64,000 bases of DNA from Bacterioplanes sp965233665. Its GTDB lineage: Bacteria > Pseudomonadota > Gammaproteobacteria > Pseudomonadales > Oceanobacteraceae. Shown in pieces: positions 33,836 through 43,168 of the stretch (position 1 is its first letter; each line of letters begins with the position of its first letter). The notes beneath the pieces were generated by a model. The model had not been told where the DNA came from. It made no database searches and was given only the letters and a program-made list of their open reading frames with translations. The DNA is taken from contig CBDDTG010000022.1 in the NCBI GenBank assembly GCA_965233665.1, positions 1-64,000 of the forward strand, read 5' to 3'. A program made the translations under genes and the position numbers.

Positions 33836-35014
33836 ATGCCCTGCCACCCGCTATTCACGGATAAGACCATTGCCCTGTCGTCAACATTGGCGGCGACCAT
33901 CGGCCTGGAAGAAGCCGTGTTGCTGACCGTGTTCAATGATGCCGCCAGTGTGCAAATGGGGCCGGTGTATCAGCTCACCACCGATGCCCTGCGCCAACAG
34001 TTGCCGTTTTGGGATGACGTCAGTGTGCGCCGCGTATTAGCCAGCCTGCTGGAGAAAGGCTTACTGCAACTGCAAGGGCCTGGCTTTGCCGAAGCCGCCA
34101 CCTTGGCCTTTAGCTTTGCTCAGCACGCAGCACCGCAGCCCGCACATAACAGACCGGCCGTGCAGCACTCTGTGCACGAGCCCAGCCCACAGCAACCCGC
34201 CACTGCAACACCAGCACAAGCAGCGACGCAGTCACACGCGCCGCTGTCTAGGCAGTGGCATCCCAGTGAGGATGCGCTGAAACGTCTGGAGCAACATGGC
34301 ATTCCCCGCAGCTTCGCCATGAACCAGCGCGACGTGTTTATGCTGCAAGGACAAGAGCAAGGCGCCAACCGCAACGACTGGAACACGCGTTTTTTTCGCC
34401 ATGTAAAGCAGCAATGGGTGTTTACCCAAAACGATGCCCAACGTGAGCGGCGCCATATGGAGCGCACCAGCTTTCGACCGCAACAAGAAGAAGCCAGCCC
34501 CATTGCCGCTGACTGGCAGCCCAGCCAAGATGCCTGCCAGATTTTACAGCGCGCCGGCGTCGATCCGCAGTTTATCAGCGACGCCGTGCCTGAGTTTGTG
34601 CTCTATTGGTCTGAGCGCGGCGATGCCTTTAAAACCTGGAACAGCAAGTTTATCCAACACGTGCGCCAACAATGGGCGCGCTACAGTGCCTCCGTCGAGC
34701 ACTCAAGCTTGCCCACGCCCATTCCCGAAAACTGGCAGCCAGCCGAAGACTGCTTTGATATTCTGGCGATGGGGCACATCGACCGTCAGTTTGCCCAAGC
34801 CTTGGTGGGCGAGTTTGTGCTCTACTGGCGCGACTCGGGCCAGGCGCACAACAGCTGGAATAGCCGTTTTTTGCAATACGTTAAACAGAAGTGGGCGCAG
34901 CGCCTAGCGCAGCAACCTCAAGGAGCCTCCCATGGACAACAGCAAGCAACTGCTCAACCGCATTACGCAACAGCTGAAGCCAGCGTCCAACGACTCAAAG
35001 ACACCAGCTGGTGA
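33836..35014 (+). CDS. DnaT-like primosomal protein with three DnaT ssDNA-binding repeats
   Basis: About 392 residues from ATG 33836 (ATG 33794 is possible). Residues 1-95 look like a winged-helix replication domain (LAATIGLEEAVLLTVFNDAA, SVRRVLASLLEKGLLQL). A Gln/Pro/Ala linker follows to about 135. Then come three copies of the DnaT DNA-binding domain at about 139-193, 224-280 and 297-353, each beginning W(H/Q)P(S/A)xDxxxxL and ending in WN(T/S)(R/K)F(F/I/L)xxV(K/R)QxW. Copies 2 and 3 keep EFVLYW; copy 1 is degenerate there. E. coli DnaT has only one such domain. The 3' end overlaps the next gene by 83 bases. Confidence 0.8.
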   Translation: MPCHPLFTDKTIALSSTLAATIGLEEAVLLTVFNDAASVQMGPVYQLTTDALRQQLPFWDDVSVRRVLASLLEKGLLQLQGPGFAEAATLAFSFAQHAAPQPAHNRPAVQHSVHEPSPQQPATATPAQAATQSHAPLSRQWHPSEDALKRLEQHGIPRSFAMNQRDVFMLQGQEQGANRNDWNTRFFRHVKQQWVFTQNDAQRERRHMERTSFRPQQEEASPIAADWQPSQDACQILQRAGVDPQFISDAVPEFVLYWSERGDAFKTWNSKFIQHVRQQWARYSASVEHSSLPTPIPENWQPAEDCFDILAMGHIDRQFAQALVGEFVLYWRDSGQAHNSWNSRFLQYVKQKWAQRLAQQPQGASHGQQQATAQPHYATAEASVQRLKDTSW

Positions 35015-35585
35015 TGCGCCCACACCGCCCAACGTGGAACAAAAAGAAGCCATCAACCAAATTTTTGAGTTATTTCGCTTCAATTACCACAACCAGTTTT
35101 TAAAGGCGTTTCCCGATTACGACACCCTGATTATGGCCAAGCGCTTATGGGCGCGGTTATTGGTGGAGTATTCCGGTGAGGTCATCATGCGCGCGGCAGA
35201 AAAAGCGGTAAAAGACAGCACCTATTTGCCCACCGTACACGAAGTGGTGCGCCGCTGTGATCGCGCCGATGTGCTGGGGCTGCCCGATGCTCATGCGGCG
35301 TACATCGAGGCTTGCCGAGCGCCGTCCCCAAAGCAGAGTTTTAACTGGAGCCACGCGGCGGTGTATTACGCTGGCCGCGCCAGTGACTGGTATTTTCTCG
35401 CCAATACCCCAGAGCCCAAAGCCTTCCCCGTGTTTCAACGCAATTATGAGCTGCTGCTCAAGCGCTTGGAGCAAGGCGAAGACTTAGAGCTGGAGCTGCC
35501 AGCTGCGCTGCCACAAGAAAGCGTGGTACCGCTGCCGCCAGAAGAGCAGCAGCGGCGTTTGCAGGCACTAAAAGACGCGCTGTAA
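34932..35585 (+). CDS. Lambda P-like replicative helicase loader
   Basis: 217 residues; AAGGAG lies six bases before the ATG, inside the end of the DnaT-like gene. INQIFELFRFNYHNQFLKAF, DYDTLIMAKRLWARLLVEYS and STYLPTVHEVVRRC are the pattern of phage replication protein P and its chromosomal relatives. Such proteins bring DnaB to the origin. No phage structural or integrase genes are nearby, and the partner is a DnaT-like primosome protein, so this looks like a domesticated helicase-loading module. It ends exactly where the convergent BCCT gene ends, with no spacer. Confidence 0.75.
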   Translation: MDNSKQLLNRITQQLKPASNDSKTPAGDAPTPPNVEQKEAINQIFELFRFNYHNQFLKAFPDYDTLIMAKRLWARLLVEYSGEVIMRAAEKAVKDSTYLPTVHEVVRRCDRADVLGLPDAHAAYIEACRAPSPKQSFNWSHAAVYYAGRASDWYFLANTPEPKAFPVFQRNYELLLKRLEQGEDLELELPAALPQESVVPLPPEEQQRRLQALKDAL

Positions 35586-37154
35586 CTATTGACCCTGCTG
35601 TTGTTGCAGCATCTGTCGGGCAATACGCGGTGCCGTCCAAAGACTCGGCAGCAGCACCAGCGATACCGGCACGGCGGTGACCACAATAAAGGATTGCAGC
35701 GCCGAGATAGAACCTGAGCCGAGGGAAATCAGCACCGCGGCCATCACCCCCATCATCACGCCCCAAAATACGCGCACACCACTATGTGGGTGATCATGAC
35801 CCGTCATTACCATCGACACGGCATAGGTCATGGAATCACCTGTGGTGGCAACAAATACCGTGGTCAGCACTAAAAACGCCAGCGACATCCAAAACCCTGC
35901 CGGCAATTGCTCGGTAATGGCCAACAAAGCAGCGGGCAAGTTAAAGCCGGTAAAAGGCTCAGAAATCACGCCGGGCTGCTGCAGCTCAAACGCCAAGCCA
36001 GAACCGCCGATAATAGTGAACCATAAGCAGGTAATCACAGGCGCCAGCAGCGAAATCAACACCACCATTTGGCGAATGGTACGACCGCGAGAAATACGAG
36101 CGACAAACATCGCCATCAAAGGGCCATAGCCCAAAAACCAGCCCCAAAAGAACACCGTCCACCAATCCAGCCAGCCCGGGTCAGCACGGAAGGTCGCCAT
36201 GGGAATAAACTGATCGAGGTAAATACCAAACGAAGCCAAAAAGGCGTCGGAGATAAACGCCGTCGGCCCAAACACCACGATAATGGCCATCAGCACCACT
36301 GCCAGCACCACATTAAAGCGGCTCAGCAATTGAATGCCCTTGGTCACACCGGAGACCGACGATAAGGTGTAGAGCACAATCAGCCCCAACAACACCGCCA
36401 ACTGAGTGGCAAAGGTATCGGGAATGCCGAACAGCTTTTCCAGGCCGAAACTCACTTGCAAGCCTAAAAAGCCAATCGGCCCGACGGTACCCGCCACCAC
36501 CGCCAACACACAGGCAGCATCCACTAAGCTGGCCAGCGGGCCTTTCAGTGCTTTGTCGCCAAACACTGGGTACAGCAAGGTGCGAGGCTTCAGTGGCAGA
36601 CCTTTTTCATAGTGCAAATACATAAACACAATGCCGGTCAAACTGCCGAGAATGGCCCAAGCGAGAAAGCCCCAATGCATAAAACTTTGCGCCAGCGCAT
36701 GATGTGCCGCGCTTAAACTTCCCGCCTCTTCGGCCGCAAACAGCGGTGGCTGCGAGGTGAAATGCGCCATCGGCTCCGCCGCCGCCCAGAACACTCCGCC
36801 ACCGGCCAGCAAGGTGCACATAATGATGCTGGTCCAGCGAAAGGTCGACATTTCTGGTTGATCGGTGCCGCCCAGCACCACATCGCCGGTACGGCCAAAC
36901 GCCAAAACCAGGCCAATGAAAAACGTTAGTAATAATAAGATTTGCCAATACACCCCAAACCATTGGGTGGCAATGGAAAAACTGGATGAAACCCAGTCAG
37001 ATACGGCTTGTTGATTCAGTAACGAGAGCAGGGTGAAAAGCACCAGAGAGCCACCACTGAGCACCAGAACGGGCCAGTCGATATGAGCCAGCCAGCCTTG
37101 CGGTGGGCCATGAGCCAGGGGCGTTCGCACCGACTCAGTTTTAATGTGTTGCAT
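35586..37154 (-). CDS. BCCT-family betaine/choline/carnitine transporter
   Basis: 522 residues, about 12 membrane segments. The family signature is clear: DWWTVFFWGWFLGYGPLMAM, then FVARISRGRTIRQ, the tryptophan box of BCCT carriers. GGVFWAAAEPMAHF and GDSMTYAVSMV also match. AGGAG lies five bases before the ATG. These carriers bring in compatible solutes with sodium or protons, expected in a marine bacterium. Single gene; substrate not assignable. Confidence 0.93.
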   Translation of the reverse strand: MQHIKTESVRTPLAHGPPQGWLAHIDWPVLVLSGGSLVLFTLLSLLNQQAVSDWVSSSFSIATQWFGVYWQILLLLTFFIGLVLAFGRTGDVVLGGTDQPEMSTFRWTSIIMCTLLAGGGVFWAAAEPMAHFTSQPPLFAAEEAGSLSAAHHALAQSFMHWGFLAWAILGSLTGIVFMYLHYEKGLPLKPRTLLYPVFGDKALKGPLASLVDAACVLAVVAGTVGPIGFLGLQVSFGLEKLFGIPDTFATQLAVLLGLIVLYTLSSVSGVTKGIQLLSRFNVVLAVVLMAIIVVFGPTAFISDAFLASFGIYLDQFIPMATFRADPGWLDWWTVFFWGWFLGYGPLMAMFVARISRGRTIRQMVVLISLLAPVITCLWFTIIGGSGLAFELQQPGVISEPFTGFNLPAALLAITEQLPAGFWMSLAFLVLTTVFVATTGDSMTYAVSMVMTGHDHPHSGVRVFWGVMMGVMAAVLISLGSGSISALQSFIVVTAVPVSLVLLPSLWTAPRIARQMLQQQQGQ

Positions 37155-37189
37155 GAAGTCTCCTGTGAGCCGGTGACAAACCGGGATAA

Positions 37190-37217
37190 AAAAAGCCCAT
37201 CATGAGATGGGCTTTGC
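37190..37217 (-). terminator. Intrinsic terminator after the NSS transporter gene
   Basis: On the minus strand AAAGCCCATC-TCAT-GATGGGC followed by T-run; a perfect stem. It lies about 90 bases after the stop at 37304 and before the BCCT gene. Confidence 0.9.
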
Positions 37218-37303
37218 GGGGCGGGAATTGTCCATATTCACACGCCGTGTGCAAGGTAACAGCGCACAGATGTCAGCTCTGGCTACCAGCGGTACAATTT
37301 TGA

Positions 37304-38671
37304 CTACCAGCGATACAGGGTAATCAATAACACCGCCAGCAACATCGGGATAGACACCCACATCACCACCACCCGCCACAACCGCGCCATGGAGGCGCTG
37401 CCAAGTGCCGATTCAATTTGCTCCGTGGTTAAACCACGTGCGGCAAACCAGGCGATAAACAATCCACCCAAAGGTAAAAATAAATCCGGCGGAATACTGG
37501 TGAGCAAGTCAAACAGGGTTTTACCATCGAACACAGCAATAAAGCCCAATGGATGCCAGTCAGACAGCAAGCTAAACGACAACGCCGCCAGCACGCCCAG
37601 CATCCATACACAGCCGCCGACCACAGCCGCCGCCAAAGGGCGCGGCCATTGTTTATCGACCAACATCGCCACCAAAGGCTCGGCTAGGTTAATTGAGCTG
37701 GTCCAGGTCGCGAGCACCAGCAAAACAAAAAACGCCGACAACCACAGAGAGCCACCTGGCACCTCTGCAAACGCCACCGGTAAGGTCACAAACATCAGCC
37801 CAGGCCCGCCAGCAGGCTCCATACCATGACTAAACACCACGGCAAAAATTGCAATGCCGGCCAACAAGGCCACCACCACGTCGAGCACCGCCACGGCTAC
37901 CGCTGCGCGTGGCAGGCTTTGCTCTTCTGGCATATAAGCGCCATAGGCCATTAATGCACATGCCCCCACCGCCAGGGTAAAAAACGCATGTCCCATGGCG
38001 TCTAACGTGGCTTGCCAACTGAGTGCTTCAGGATTAGGCCAGAACAGCCAATGCAGCGCCTCGCCAAAGCCTGGTGTGGTGGCGGCAAAGCCCGCCAGCA
38101 GCAGCAGTAACAAATACAATAACGGCATCAATAAGTTGTTCAGCTTTTCTAAGCCAGCGCTAACGCCGCGCGCCACCACCAGCATGGTCATCAGCAAAAA
38201 CGCCAAATGACAGCCCAGCATTAGGGGTAAATCTTGTAAAAAACCATTGAACTGGGCACCGACGTCCGCCGCCGCCAAACCGACAAAATCGCCGTTGATC
38301 GACTTGCCTAAATACGCCAACGACCAGCCGGATACCACGGCATAAAAAGACAGAATTAAAAACAGGGTTAAACCACCGAATACCGCCAGTTTGCTCCACT
38401 GACGGCCGCGACCATTGTCACGCGCAAGCTGGGTTAAAGCAGCCAATGGCCCCGCTCGTCCGGTACGGCCAATCATGATTTCCGCCATCATGACCGGCAG
38501 CCCGAGCAGCACAATAAAGGCGACGTATTGCAGCAAAAATGCACTGCCGCCGTTTTCGCCGGTGATGTAGGGAAAGCGCCAAATATTCCCGAGCCCGACA
38601 GCCGCACCAGTGACAGCAAGAATAAATGCGCGGCGTGATTGCCAGCGTACGGGAGTGTGTGTATCAGCCAT
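37304..38671 (-). CDS. Neurotransmitter:sodium symporter (NSS/SNF) family transporter
   Basis: 455 residues from ATG 38671, with GGAGG four bases upstream; the longer frame is not conserved. About 11-12 membrane segments. The NSS signature GAAVGLGNIWRFPYITGENGG in TM1 (the sodium/substrate site) is intact, as are PVMMAEIMIGR and FSHGMEPAGGPGLMFVTLP. Bacterial members (LeuT, MhsT) import hydrophobic amino acids. Single gene with its own terminator. Confidence 0.93.
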   Translation of the reverse strand: MADTHTPVRWQSRRAFILAVTGAAVGLGNIWRFPYITGENGGSAFLLQYVAFIVLLGLPVMMAEIMIGRTGRAGPLAALTQLARDNGRGRQWSKLAVFGGLTLFLILSFYAVVSGWSLAYLGKSINGDFVGLAAADVGAQFNGFLQDLPLMLGCHLAFLLMTMLVVARGVSAGLEKLNNLLMPLLYLLLLLLAGFAATTPGFGEALHWLFWPNPEALSWQATLDAMGHAFFTLAVGACALMAYGAYMPEEQSLPRAAVAVAVLDVVVALLAGIAIFAVVFSHGMEPAGGPGLMFVTLPVAFAEVPGGSLWLSAFFVLLVLATWTSSINLAEPLVAMLVDKQWPRPLAAAVVGGCVWMLGVLAALSFSLLSDWHPLGFIAVFDGKTLFDLLTSIPPDLFLPLGGLFIAWFAARGLTTEQIESALGSASMARLWRVVVMWVSIPMLLAVLLITLYRW

Positions 38672-38796
38672 TGCGCCTCCACGGCAGATTCTGTCGGCGA
38701 AAAAGCGGCGATTATACTGATGTCGCGGGCTAACTGAACCTCTGTTGTTCACACTGACAGCCATGCACTGAGTCAGCACGGCTTGTGCACGTAATT

Positions 38797-39753
38797 TCAG
38801 TTACGACCGTAGAGCCGCGGCCTTTGATAACGGAAAAAACCCTGTTCCTCCTCGCGGGCAATGGTTTCTGCTTCGTGGGCGAATAATTTTTGCTGCAACT
38901 CTGCCAGCGCTTGCTCCAAAGCTTGCCCGTCATAACGCTGTTGCAATTCACGGCGCTGCTGCATGTAATCTAACCCCCGTTGCCAACGTTGCTGACGCTT
39001 TTGATCGCGCTGCGCCAACCATTGCCGACGCTCAGCGCTAATGCCCAATTGCTGGCGCGCGCGATCAATGGCCTGCTGGCGTTGTTTTGCAGGCAGTTGT
39101 CGCAGTTGCTGCTGCACCGAATCGAGGGAGAAAAACACACTGGCCACAGCAGTGGCTGCCAAGGATGACTCATTGGACACATGCTGTTGCACCAGCTGTT
39201 GCAGCGCCAGCGCGAGCTGTGGCAAACCCTGCTGGCTATGTTGCAGTCGCTCCAAGCCAGACTGCAACGCCAGCCGCTGCTGCTCGTATTGAGCAACATC
39301 TTGCTGCCAAATTTTCCGCGCTTGCTCGCCAAACAGGGCGTGACGCTGTTGCCATAAACGCGCTTCGCGTTGCCATTCGGGCAGTGCCAACAGTGTTTTT
39401 TGTTGCTCCAGCAACCAAGCTTGGTACTGGTCTAAACGAGAGAATAAAGACACAAGAGCAGCAAAGTGCTGCGGAAAGGCCCGTTGAATCGCAGCATCTA
39501 ACACGGCCACGGGCACCATGCGATTAATTTGCTGGCGCCGAAACTGATACAAAGCAAGCTGCACAGGCAGCGCACTCATATCGCCAAAGCGCTGTTGCAA
39601 ACGCTTTACCCAATGCGCCACCGCTTCGACATCATCAGGCTCTTTTACAACCGTCGTAGAGGGCTGTGAGACCGTCATCAAAGCGATGGGAGAGTGCCAC
39701 GCCCAAACCAATGCGGCGGCACTTAGCGCCGCCACTATTAACCAACCACGCAT
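38797..39753 (-). CDS. Lipase-chaperone-like (Lif-type) membrane-anchored helical protein
   Basis: 318 residues. One N-terminal membrane anchor (about 4-22), then an almost wholly helical, Gln/Arg-rich protein. The middle, with FSRLDQYQAWL and WQQRHALFGEQARKIWQQD, resembles the LFG-containing helical domain of lipase-specific foldases. The hallmark RxxFDY motif of true Lif proteins is not visible in the N-terminal part. It follows an SGNH-hydrolase lipoprotein gene by 25 bases, so it may be that enzyme's foldase. The start region is a 21-base-period duplication. Identity is tentative. Confidence 0.55.
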   Translation of the reverse strand: MRGWLIVAALSAAALVWAWHSPIALMTVSQPSTTVVKEPDDVEAVAHWVKRLQQRFGDMSALPVQLALYQFRRQQINRMVPVAVLDAAIQRAFPQHFAALVSLFSRLDQYQAWLLEQQKTLLALPEWQREARLWQQRHALFGEQARKIWQQDVAQYEQQRLALQSGLERLQHSQQGLPQLALALQQLVQQHVSNESSLAATAVASVFFSLDSVQQQLRQLPAKQRQQAIDRARQQLGISAERRQWLAQRDQKRQQRWQRGLDYMQQRRELQQRYDGQALEQALAELQQKLFAHEAETIAREEEQGFFRYQRPRLYGRN

Positions 39754-39776
39754 GACGCTTAACCAACCACGCGTGA
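39738..39776. repeat. Tandem duplication over the start of the chaperone-like gene
   Basis: The 18-base copies 39738-39755 and 39759-39776 differ at one base (CATGA versus CGTGA), period 21. Only the inner copy carries the ATG. Confidence 0.7.
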
Positions 39777-39778
39777 GA

Positions 39779-40501
39779 TTACAACAACGGCTGCAGCACC
39801 GGCCAAACTAAATCGGCCAGTTTTTTCGACCCCGAGGCCGCTGGATGAATGCCATCAAAAATGATGTCGCGATCATTGATGCTGGCTCGCGGATCAACAA
39901 ACTGGCAATCCAATGCGCTGTTGCTACATACACGCGCCAATGTTGCATTGCCGTAGTCCACCGCCTCTTCCAGGCTGTCTAATCTGAGCACCCCGTTTTT
40001 GGTGTAGTAATACCCTAGGTACACCGCGTGTTGGACGTCATCACCGGCCATCTCATTGAGCAGGTTCACACCGTCTACATACAGATCGTCGATAAAGTTT
40101 TTACAGCGACCACTCAGACGGCCAAATTGATACCACTGGGTTTTGCAGTTGTAAGGGTCCAGCAAGGTAATAACGGGGATTAAAATGTCATTGCCGCCAC
40201 CGTTCATCACCACCACGTCAATGTTGGCGTTGTCTTGTCGTGCCTCAGCATATTGCTCGACCACCGATGGCACACCGATTCCGCCCTCGAGTTCGGCGCC
40301 GCTGCGGGTGTACTTGCGAAAGGTTTCACCGGCGTAGCTTTCTAAGTTGGTTTGCAAATCATTGGACAACGCAAAAATCGAATCGCCCAAGGTAATGACC
40401 TGATCGTTATCCGCATCCGGCACGACGTTACCGCCACCGCATGCGGCCAACCAGCTGGTGCTGAGTATAATGAGCAGTCGTTTCGTGAAAGTTTTCATCA
40501 T
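39779..40501 (-). CDS. SGNH/GDSL-type hydrolase lipoprotein
   Basis: 240 residues; GGAGG lies just before two adjacent ATG. A lipoprotein signal ends WLAACGGG, lipidated Cys near 21. SGNH blocks: ITLGDSIFA (block I Ser near 43), a Gly in SGAELEGGIGVPS (block II), MNGGGNDIL (block III, Asn) and DGIHPAASG (block V, Asp and His). Two Cys pairs may form disulfides. Likely a surface or periplasmic esterase/lipase. It forms an operon with the lipase-chaperone-like gene, an uncommon pairing because known foldases serve alpha/beta-hydrolase lipases. Confidence 0.83.
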   Translation of the reverse strand: MMKTFTKRLLIILSTSWLAACGGGNVVPDADNDQVITLGDSIFALSNDLQTNLESYAGETFRKYTRSGAELEGGIGVPSVVEQYAEARQDNANIDVVVMNGGGNDILIPVITLLDPYNCKTQWYQFGRLSGRCKNFIDDLYVDGVNLLNEMAGDDVQHAVYLGYYYTKNGVLRLDSLEEAVDYGNATLARVCSNSALDCQFVDPRASINDRDIIFDGIHPAASGSKKLADLVWPVLQPLL

Positions 40502-40730
40502 GGCCTCCGTTCACTTTTAAACCAGTCTTTCCAGACTAGAAAGACGGTATTGAACTGCAGGCAATTGGCTGCAATTGGCCCGATATGCAGCTCAGCAAGG
40601 TCGGCAGTCGGTCAAGTGCATGAGGCAATAAAGGTCAAGCTAGCGGGTATCCGTTTTTATCAGCACTTCGATATAAACCAAGTACAGATGGACTTGCCCA
40701 AGTGCGATCGCATCTATGGCTGCCAGCCCA

Positions 40731-41734
40731 TTAGGACAACATAAATTTTTGTCGGTATTGGTTGGGGGATATCCCGACCCGTTGACGAAAGCGCCGCCGA
40801 AACGAATTAGCGTCTTCGTAGCCCACTTGCCAAGTGATTTTTTCAAACGATAAACGGGTTGTTTCCAACAAGAACCGGGCTTTTTCCAACCGTAAATTCT
40901 GCAAATATTGAACCGGTGGCATGCCGGTCGCTTGCTTGAAACGACGGATAAAATTACGCTGCCCAAAGCCAAACCTTGCGGCCAACTCTTCCAGTTGAAT
41001 GGGCTGGGCAAGTGTTCTTCAAGCCACAGTTGCACCTTATAAACGTCTGAGTCGTTATGCTGCTGGCGGAACTGCTCGCTTGCGTAGGGCGTTTGCTGAC
41101 GATCCGCACTGTCCATCAGCATTTTTTTTGAGCATTCCAATGCCAACTGTGGTGAGCAAAATTTGCGCACAATGTAGAGCAATAAATCAGCGCCTGTGGT
41201 TGCGCCACCAGAGCAGAGAATGCGCTGATCATCCGTCACGGATTTTTCGGGTTTTAACTGCACCGCAGGGAAAGTAGCAGCAAACTTATCGGCAAACAGC
41301 CAGTGTGTGGTGGCCTGCTTGCCATCTAGCAGCCCTGCCGCCGCCGATACAAAGGCACCGGTACACATGCTCGCTACGTAACTGCCCTGCTGGTAGGTGT
41401 GCTGCAATCATGGCGTTACCGCCTCTAACTGCTGCATCACCGGCACGATTTTAAATAAAAACCCCGGTATCAACACCAGATCGACTTGTTCAACGCTCGA
41501 CAACGGGCTCTGCACTTGCAGCTGCAAACCTCCCGTCGACAACACGGCGTTGCCATCGGGTGAGGCAGTGACCACGTTAAATAACTTCGACGTCGTTGCC
41601 CCACCAGTGGAATATTGGTGCAATGCATTAGCGACCTCAAAGAATTCCATCGCTGCTGCCACACTCATAGAGGAGCAGTGATCCAGCAATACAATACAAA
41701 CATTCACACGAAACCTCATATGCAGAAACGGCAT
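40731..41734 (-). pseudogene. GlxA-type AraC regulator, broken by a nonsense codon and a frameshift
   Basis: Three pieces make one protein. 41734-41408 encodes the DJ-1/PfpI-like start (VCIVLLDHCSSMSVAAAMEF, PLSSVEQVDLVLIPGF) and ends AVTP at an in-frame TGA (41410-41408). Reading on in the same frame gives LQHTYQQGSYVASMCTGAFV, the expected continuation with the pseudo-nucleophile Cys. Near 40990, at CCATTCAACTG, the frame must shift by one to reach the helix-turn-helix region AARFGFGQRNFIRRF and ANSFRRRFRQRVGISPNQYR, ending at TAA 40731. Two independent lesions argue for a true pseudogene rather than recoding. Divergent from another broken gene. Confidence 0.85.
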
Positions 41735-41813
41735 GCAGTAAGTCTTTTATGCCTATAGAGGCCTCTGCGGTCAACTCCTAGCATGAACGTCCTATTTGCA
41801 AGGAAACATCGCT

Positions 41814-42698
41814 ATGAGCTATTTCTACCGGCTGCTGAAAAAGCCCTTCTTTGGCCGTTATGAACAACCTTGGCAGTGGCCGCAAGGCAGCGATCGCCAT
41901 GACTGGATCAGTGTTCGCTTTAAATCACACAACGGCGCTCAGCTTGCCGGATTAATAGGTGACGCCCGCGGCCAAGCCAAAGGCGCCATTGTGCTGTGCC
42001 ACCCAATGGGAAGCGCCGCCAAAGGGTTTTGGATTAAAAACGGTCATGCCGAGCTGTTACGCAGTGCCGGCTATCACGTACTGCTGTTTGATTTAAATGG
42101 CTTTGGAGAAAGTGACTCTACCGACATGGAGTATCCGCTTGACGTATTAGCCGCCGGCATTTTTATGCAACAGCGTTACCCGCATTTGCCGCTCGGGTTG
42201 ATGTGAGCCTCAATGGGTGCCGCCATGGCCTTATGTGCATTGATTCATCCTAGCCATCCGTTCAAAGCGGTCGTATTAGAGGCCCCTTTCGCTGCTTTGT
42301 TGGATTTTTGGTCGCGTTATCCGCTGCCCAAATTAGCTTTGCAGCTCAGTATGTGGCTTTACCCCGCTGGTGAGCGGCGCCTGCGGCCCATATTGGCCGC
42401 CGAAAACATCCAGCACCAGCCAGATATGCTGCTTATTTACGGCGGTGCCGACGAGTACACCCCCGTTAGCCAAGGACACAGTTTGATGAAACCGCTAAGT
42501 CGCACCTGTAAAGCCAGTTTATGGCAAGTGCATGATGCTGAGCATACCCATGCTTACCGACAACAACCGCAGCAATATGCGCAAAAGGTGTGTTATTTCT
42601 TTGATTCAGCCTTGCAGGTCAAAGCCGCGCCGCCAGAGCCCGACGCGCCTGCCATGGCTGAAGAAATTATTGAGCCAAGTGCCCAGGGGTGTTCTTAA
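41814..42698 (+). pseudogene. Alpha/beta hydrolase interrupted by TGA at the nucleophile elbow
   Basis: ATG 41814 follows AAGGAAA. The frame reads through SYFYRLLKKPFFGRYEQPW, AIVLCHPMGSAAKGFW and LLFDLNGFGESDST to LPLGLM, then TGA (42204-42206), and continues in the same frame as ASMGAAMALCALIHPSHPF with no shift, ending at 42698. The stop replaces the first Gly of the expected G-A-S-M-G elbow (GGA to TGA is one change). DEYTPVSQGH and EHTHAY in the second half hold the Asp and His. The truncated product would lack the nucleophile. The frame ends exactly at the convergent neighbour. Confidence 0.85.
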
Positions 42699-43076
42699 TC
42701 AGGAGTGCTCTTGATCAGAACTCTCTCGCGGTGGCGTCACTGGTGCGAATAGCCAGAGTAAGATGGAAAAACCAAAAATAAAAAACAGCCCACTGGCAAT
42801 TATCTGGTTACTTTCAGCGAGATGAAAACTGCCGCCAATAAAACCGGCCAGTATTAATAGCACCAGCGCCGCCAAAGCTAGCACGCCAAACACTCGGCCG
42901 GTCCACACAGCCGGCCAGTGCAATACTGGCCAAAAAACTGACAACAGCAACAGCAGTGCGACAGCAAGGCTGAATAAAGACCAAATGCCCATACCTAATG
43001 CCTGAATGCTGACCAAAGACGTTATCAACACAGCAATGGCCTGCAAAACTTTACTTAACTGCAGCAGCATGGGCAT
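42699..43076 (-). CDS. Small four-helix membrane protein, unknown
   Basis: 125 residues; AGGAG lies six bases before the ATG. Four hydrophobic segments, roughly residues 6-27, 31-52, 62-82 and 90-110, and a charged tail ESSDQEHS. No family recognised. Its stop abuts the end of the broken hydrolase gene on the other strand. Confidence 0.65.
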   Translation of the reverse strand: MPMLLQLSKVLQAIAVLITSLVSIQALGMGIWSLFSLAVALLLLLSVFWPVLHWPAVWTGRVFGVLALAALVLLILAGFIGGSFHLAESNQIIASGLFFIFGFSILLWLFAPVTPPRESSDQEHS

Positions 43077-43168
43077 AGTAATCTCCTAATTAGAGCTGCA
43101 ATGACTGTAGCAACTCATGTAACGATATGACAACGCCCTACCGGTAGCCACGCAGGCCACATTCTCTG

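Noticed and set aside
41408..42206. TGA recoding (selenocysteine or Trp) in the two adjacent broken genes
   Set aside because: One gene also has a frameshift, the other needs Gly at the TGA, no SECIS-like element was seen, and other genes here use TGA as a normal stop.
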